Shown here piece by piece: positions 60,401-64,000 of a DNA stretch of 64,000 nt. The notes under the pieces were generated by a model. That model was not told the origin of the DNA and did not search any database. It worked only from the letters and a program-made list of their open reading frames with translations. The position numbers and the translations under genes are program-made. Positions within the stretch are counted from its first letter, which is position 1. Each line of letters opens with the position of its first letter. This DNA comes from Pyrrhosoma nymphula (taxonomy: Eukaryota; Arthropoda; Insecta; Odonata; Coenagrionidae): positions 134,403,422-134,467,421 of the forward strand of contig OY754329.1 in assembly GCA_963573305.1 (NCBI GenBank). Direction: 5' to 3'.

Positions 60401-62400
60401 AACCAATGTCACACAGCAATTAGATATTCTATTTAAAAAAACGTAGAATAGCAATTCACACATCGGATAGTGAAAGGGTATATATGAGAAATCCGTTACT
60501 GGTGAACGCTTTTGTGAAAGAACGATATAAAAATTCGGGAACACAAAAACTTTTCACTGATGAATATCTATAACCTGAGCTTCCCTAAGCCGATTTCTCG
60601 ATGATTCAAAACTATATTTGCTTTCTATAGAGTTTAGTACTCAACACGCACGGTAAAATTAATTTCCTTTCGCTAAAAATGTGTAAAACTCAAAGAATGT
60701 TTCATATCTTGAGGCATTGCGAGTAACTAAGGTTCCGCGGCAGCTATCAGGAAAAGATTTAGTACCTTTTACTACACCTGAATTTCAAAACAGTGTGGAG
60801 AGCAAAGCGCGGTGCATTTTACATAATTAATTAACCAAAATTGAATGTACGTTATTGCCTCTTTATCCAAAACCATAGAAATAGTAATATAACTGTAGGA
60901 TACCAAAATATGTGATCACTATATATACATTTCTTATATATCAGAGTATTCCAGGCTTTCTAGGAGGAAAATAATGTTTTTCATGAAGGTTGAAACGGAT
61001 TGCATAGTAAGTTTTTATCATTATATCTCAATTATTTCCTTACCTGCCACCATAAAAAATCGTAGGTATGGATTTATATTTCAGTGCAACTCAAAATAGC
61101 ATGGGGATATCCAAGCAAGAAAAAATAAATCACGGAGTTAATCTCCACTTCAAGTAATTGAAGGAATTTTTTAAAACCCTCTTGACTAGCCAAATATTCC
61201 TTTTATAATGACTTACACGGTCGACTCTTGCGTGGTAAATTTCGTCAAGAAGTTTCACCTTAAACAAGTTGCTGAGACACTGATGCATTTCAAAGTAAAT
61301 CAATGGAATCACGGAGTTAAAAGAAATAAATGGGTTCAAGACACTTGCTATCAACTGACCACTATATGCTGAAGAAATGTTGAAAAACTTTATAAGTGTA
61401 ATGTAAGGTAGTTCCACCGTAAAATTACTTTAGTTTATGTTCTGGAAATTTACAGAAAGACCTGTCCTCAGTCTGATATGGACAACAAAGTCCTACATTT
61501 TGACGTTTCCAATATTCTTCGCAATATTTACTTGAAATTACATGGCGCTAAATTTAACTATAAGTGGAAAACGGGGGAAATAGAATTTTTTCAAAAAATA
61601 AATGCAATTTACACGAAGAGACTGTTAGCAAGTTTCTATCAAGGAATTGAATTGTAATAAGATATAGGAACATTCCTAACATAGTTTTTGAGTTTATTTG
61701 CAAATTTCTGAGATGATTAAAGTCAAAATGCGCCAATTTACAGGAAATTACGGTTCTGTTGGCTTCTTTGGCAGTAAAAAGTTAATTGAGAGGGTAGGAA
61801 GCCAGATGTACCAATGAAAATTTCATCATTTTGTAAAAACGAAGTTTAAAGTTCAATCATTTTGATTAATTCCCTTAAAAGTTTAAGTCCGTATAATGCT
61901 TATATTATGGTTCTACTGTACCATCGCTTGAATATTCAGCACCATACTTTAGAAAAAAGAAACATTTAGTATGCCTGTTATCATTGTATGATGATAACAT
62001 GCGTCACTTGTACCCCTATCTTCTAACACCCTTGATTAAAAGTACATCTGTCCACTAATTAGCATGTTTTGTACTTTTCTTTCAATTTCAATACAAGGGC
62101 ATACTATCAGTGAAAGCTGTTTTTTTAAACAATGCAAACGGAAAGGTGGGATTAGGCACTTATTTTGAATCACGCAGTCACGGTGGAATCTCCTCAAGTC
62201 AGCAACAACACTGAAACGAAAACAAAAAGATTTTACGGACAGCCGGAGAACATATTACGTGCGTCTCCTCAGGGATCGACCATTTTCGAAATGCAATACG
62301 AGACGAAAAGGAGGAAGAAGTGAGAGTAAGATAAAGATATAAGAATATCAGGGGGGCTTGGAGAACCCTTATTGCTGAATGTCAGACACAGTAGAGAGTC
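57430..62400. other. Gene-poor intergenic region
   Basis: About 5 kb of AT-rich DNA with no supported exon. A roughly 128-bp tandem duplication at 60.0-60.24 kb is the only structure seen. Confidence 0.4.
60001..60245. repeat. Tandem duplication of an approximately 128-bp unit
   Basis: Units starting at 60001 and about 60129 share GACAGACCTAAAAGATA, TCCTGATACA and AATGAGAAGA-like blocks. Moderate divergence. Confidence 0.6.
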
Positions 62401-62821
62401 GATTGAATTAACCACTCCACCCGGCTTTCTTCGAGGGGTGACCACCCCATCCCCATTGGTGGGTGTCGATCGATCGGTGGGACTACAGGTGGCAAAAGAG
62501 CTTTTCTACGTACATTCCAAATTATGAGGCCCCCTTCCAAGGGGTGGCGTTCCGAAATATTGCTGGCAGGGGCGACACCCAAGGAACTCGGACAGTGGGG
62601 GGTAGGAGGAGGACATAGGGGTGAGGCGTGGACAGGGACGGGGGGGGAAGAGGGGTGGAATAATTCTCGAGTAGGGTAGGTTTCGGGCGGGGGAAATGGC
62701 CGCAAAGGTGACCCATCCAAGCTGGGAGGGGCCACGAATGGGGGGAAAGGGAGGGGTTGGGAGAATGCGGTCGAAATCTTTATGACGGAGGAAAAGCCAC
62801 ACATGTGCAATCCAAATAGGG

Positions 62822-62829
62822 TATAAATA
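62822..62829 (+). promoter_or_regulatory. TATA box of a gene running out of the window
   Basis: TATAAATA with G-run-rich sequence upstream (62.55-62.76 kb), a transcription start expected near 62850, and a strong donor 67 bases later. The layout resembles the arrestin promoter (TATA box in GC-rich flanks). Confidence 0.6.
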
Positions 62830-62849
62830 CGGGACTGCCGAAACCATTC

Positions 62850-62916
62850 CCCGATACTGTGTTCGCATTTCGGCTCGCGGAGGAAAGCTAAGGAAGTCTG
62901 TGTCAGATTTACTTCT
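62850..62916 (+). other. Predicted non-coding first exon of an incomplete gene
   Basis: Runs from the inferred transcription start to the donor TCT/GTAAGT at 62917; it contains no ATG. The window ends with a good acceptor (TTTCCCTTTCAG, AG at 63997-63998) and two bases of a likely next exon, giving a first intron of about 1.08 kb. The product cannot be known from this window. Confidence 0.5.
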
Positions 62917-63076
62917 GTAAGTACCCGAAAATGTGTGAACATATAATTTTAAAAATACACTTATTTACTGTATTTTCTTGATCCTAAAACACCCACCGGA
63001 AGGGATAAAATTTTCCTCAAATCGTTTCGCAATGACAGTCATATCAAGTGCTCAAACTGTGGATGGACTTCCACGT

Positions 63077-63438
63077 AACTTCGTGGAAGGACCTCAGATC
63101 ACCGAAGTTAAGCAAAGTTGGGCCCGGACGGGGGTTGGATGGGAGGCCCTCCGTGCCTCCACCGGGCGTGGATGGAGAGGCGATACTCCCACAGACCACC
63201 GGGAGGCCGGAGGGAGATATACCCAGACCGGGAGAGTTAGAGGGAAGACACCTTCCATACCTGTACCGGGGAGGGGGGGACACCCTCCATACCTCTACCG
63301 TGGTGCTCTTGTCCCCTATCTGCAAGTGGCAGACAGGCATGGGGTTGGCACAATGGACCAAGAACGGTCTAAGTTCCCGGGCTCCTTCCCCCCCCCCCCC
63401 CCCCGACAAACAATCAACAATCAACTTCGTGGAAGGAC
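63077..63438 (+). mobile_element. 5S-rRNA-derived SINE with 16-bp target-site duplication
   Basis: The perfect direct repeat AACTTCGTGGAAGGAC (63077-63092 and 63423-63438) flanks a 330-bp insertion. The insert head (63097-63150) resembles 5S rRNA, with GATCACCGAAGTTAAGC, a TTGGGCCCGG-like middle and TTGGATGGGAGG, which correspond to the internal pol III promoter of 5S genes. The body has two TCCATACCT.TACCG units and a 17-base C run (63388-63404); the tail is ACAAACAATCAACAATC. It lies in the first intron of the last gene. Confidence 0.8.
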
Positions 63439-63476
63439 AGCAACATCACTGTAAATGGAACCCGTAGCTTCCACAC

Positions 63477-63645
63477 ATCATTTTATTACGACATCACTGA
63501 ATAGCTATCTGCAGCTACTCGGGCATAATCAGGTATAATTTTCAATATTCCAAATTATACCTGAAGATGTCGGAGAGGGTAGAACAATTGGCACAGTGAT
63601 GCTGTATGTAAAAGCTGCGTGAAAATTAAAGCGTGTTTAATTTTA
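63477..63645. repeat. Small inverted repeat sharing the ACCTGAAGATG signature
   Basis: TCAGGTATAATTT (63529-63541) and AAATTATACCTGA (63552-63564) form a perfect 13-bp stem with a 10-base loop. Outward on each side follow sequences that start like the hammerhead-like repeats (CCTGAAGATG, CCTGATTATG) and end near TAATAAAA or AAATTAAA. Probably another decayed palindromic member. Confidence 0.5.
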
Positions 63646-64000
63646 TGGTGATTTTTCGAAAGTACTTGCAGACACCTGAATCTTTTCTTAAAAATCTTAT
63701 TTCATAAAACATTTCACGGAGTGGAGTGGTTTCCAAGATTTCTTTCTGAAAATTTTTTCACGAAAATGTTATTGTGATTAGCGGACACGAAGAAGACACA
63801 CCATAACTTCTATCCCCCGGCGCATTTTGGGTAGCTCAAATACCGACGCAATTGCATATTTCCTGTCACCAAGCGAATGGCACATTTTACTATGCAAGAG
63901 ATTATTGGGATCAAGTAAATACGATAGCGCTTTAGAATTTTAATCAGTATATTTTTGGAAACATAAAATTCACCAATATTTCATTCTTTCCCTTTCAGGC

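Noticed and set aside
62382..62942. 186-codon open frame on the minus strand
   Set aside because: It runs antisense through G-rich promoter sequence and the TATA box/first exon of the last gene; Pro/Ser/Leu-rich composition comes from the G runs and no domain is visible.
63048..63467. 139- and 158-codon plus-strand frames and a 126-codon minus-strand frame
   Set aside because: All lie in the GC-rich 5S-derived SINE and its flanks; they are by-products of low stop-codon density there.

Overview
This 64 kb window looks like genomic DNA of an arthropod, most likely an insect. It is AT-rich, with spliced genes, long introns and short GT-AG exons. It carries an insect-type visual arrestin, chitin-binding (CBM14/peritrophin-A) proteins and many decayed transposable elements. 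The species cannot be fixed from the sequence. The split exons were found by translating across splice sites, and all sensible genes lie on the + strand.

Layout. (1) 0.56-12.9 kb holds two neighbouring genes for small secreted single-domain chitin-binding proteins of 87 and 102 aa. Each has a TATA box, a signal-peptide exon followed by micro-exons, one terminal exon holding the whole six-cysteine domain, and an apparent small intron just after the stop codon. (2) 13-22.4 kb is mostly intergenic, with a broken Jockey/CR1-type LINE on the minus strand (14.7-16.4 kb). (3) 23.16-43.56 kb is one gene: a complete eight-exon visual arrestin of 406 aa, close to Drosophila Arr2. Its third intron is invaded by a decayed DNA transposon surrounded by copies of the motif GGTGTCGGACGTAGA. 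(4) 43.6-62.4 kb is gene-poor and transposon-rich. It holds a hAT-like element with 735-bp terminal inverted repeats (44.78-47.82 kb), a 3.4-kb non-autonomous hAT-like element nested in an older palindromic repeat (50.49-53.91 kb), and an RTE-like LINE (55.4-57.2 kb). (5) At 62.82 kb a TATA promoter and a non-coding first exon start another gene; the window ends 2 nt into what looks like its next exon. Its first intron carries a 5S-rRNA-derived SINE with a perfect 16-bp target-site duplication.

The most unusual theme is a set of repeats, several arranged as inverted pairs, that share a hammerhead-ribozyme-like core: CTGANGA, a hairpin, then AAAC, usually followed by a GTC and an AATAAA-like end. 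One copy (4.5-4.85 kb) is joined to the recognisable C-terminal end of a Penelope-like retroelement protein and has an inverted partial copy at its truncated end. This ties at least that copy to Penelope-like elements, a group known to carry hammerhead motifs. Whether any copy can self-cleave cannot be decided from the sequence.
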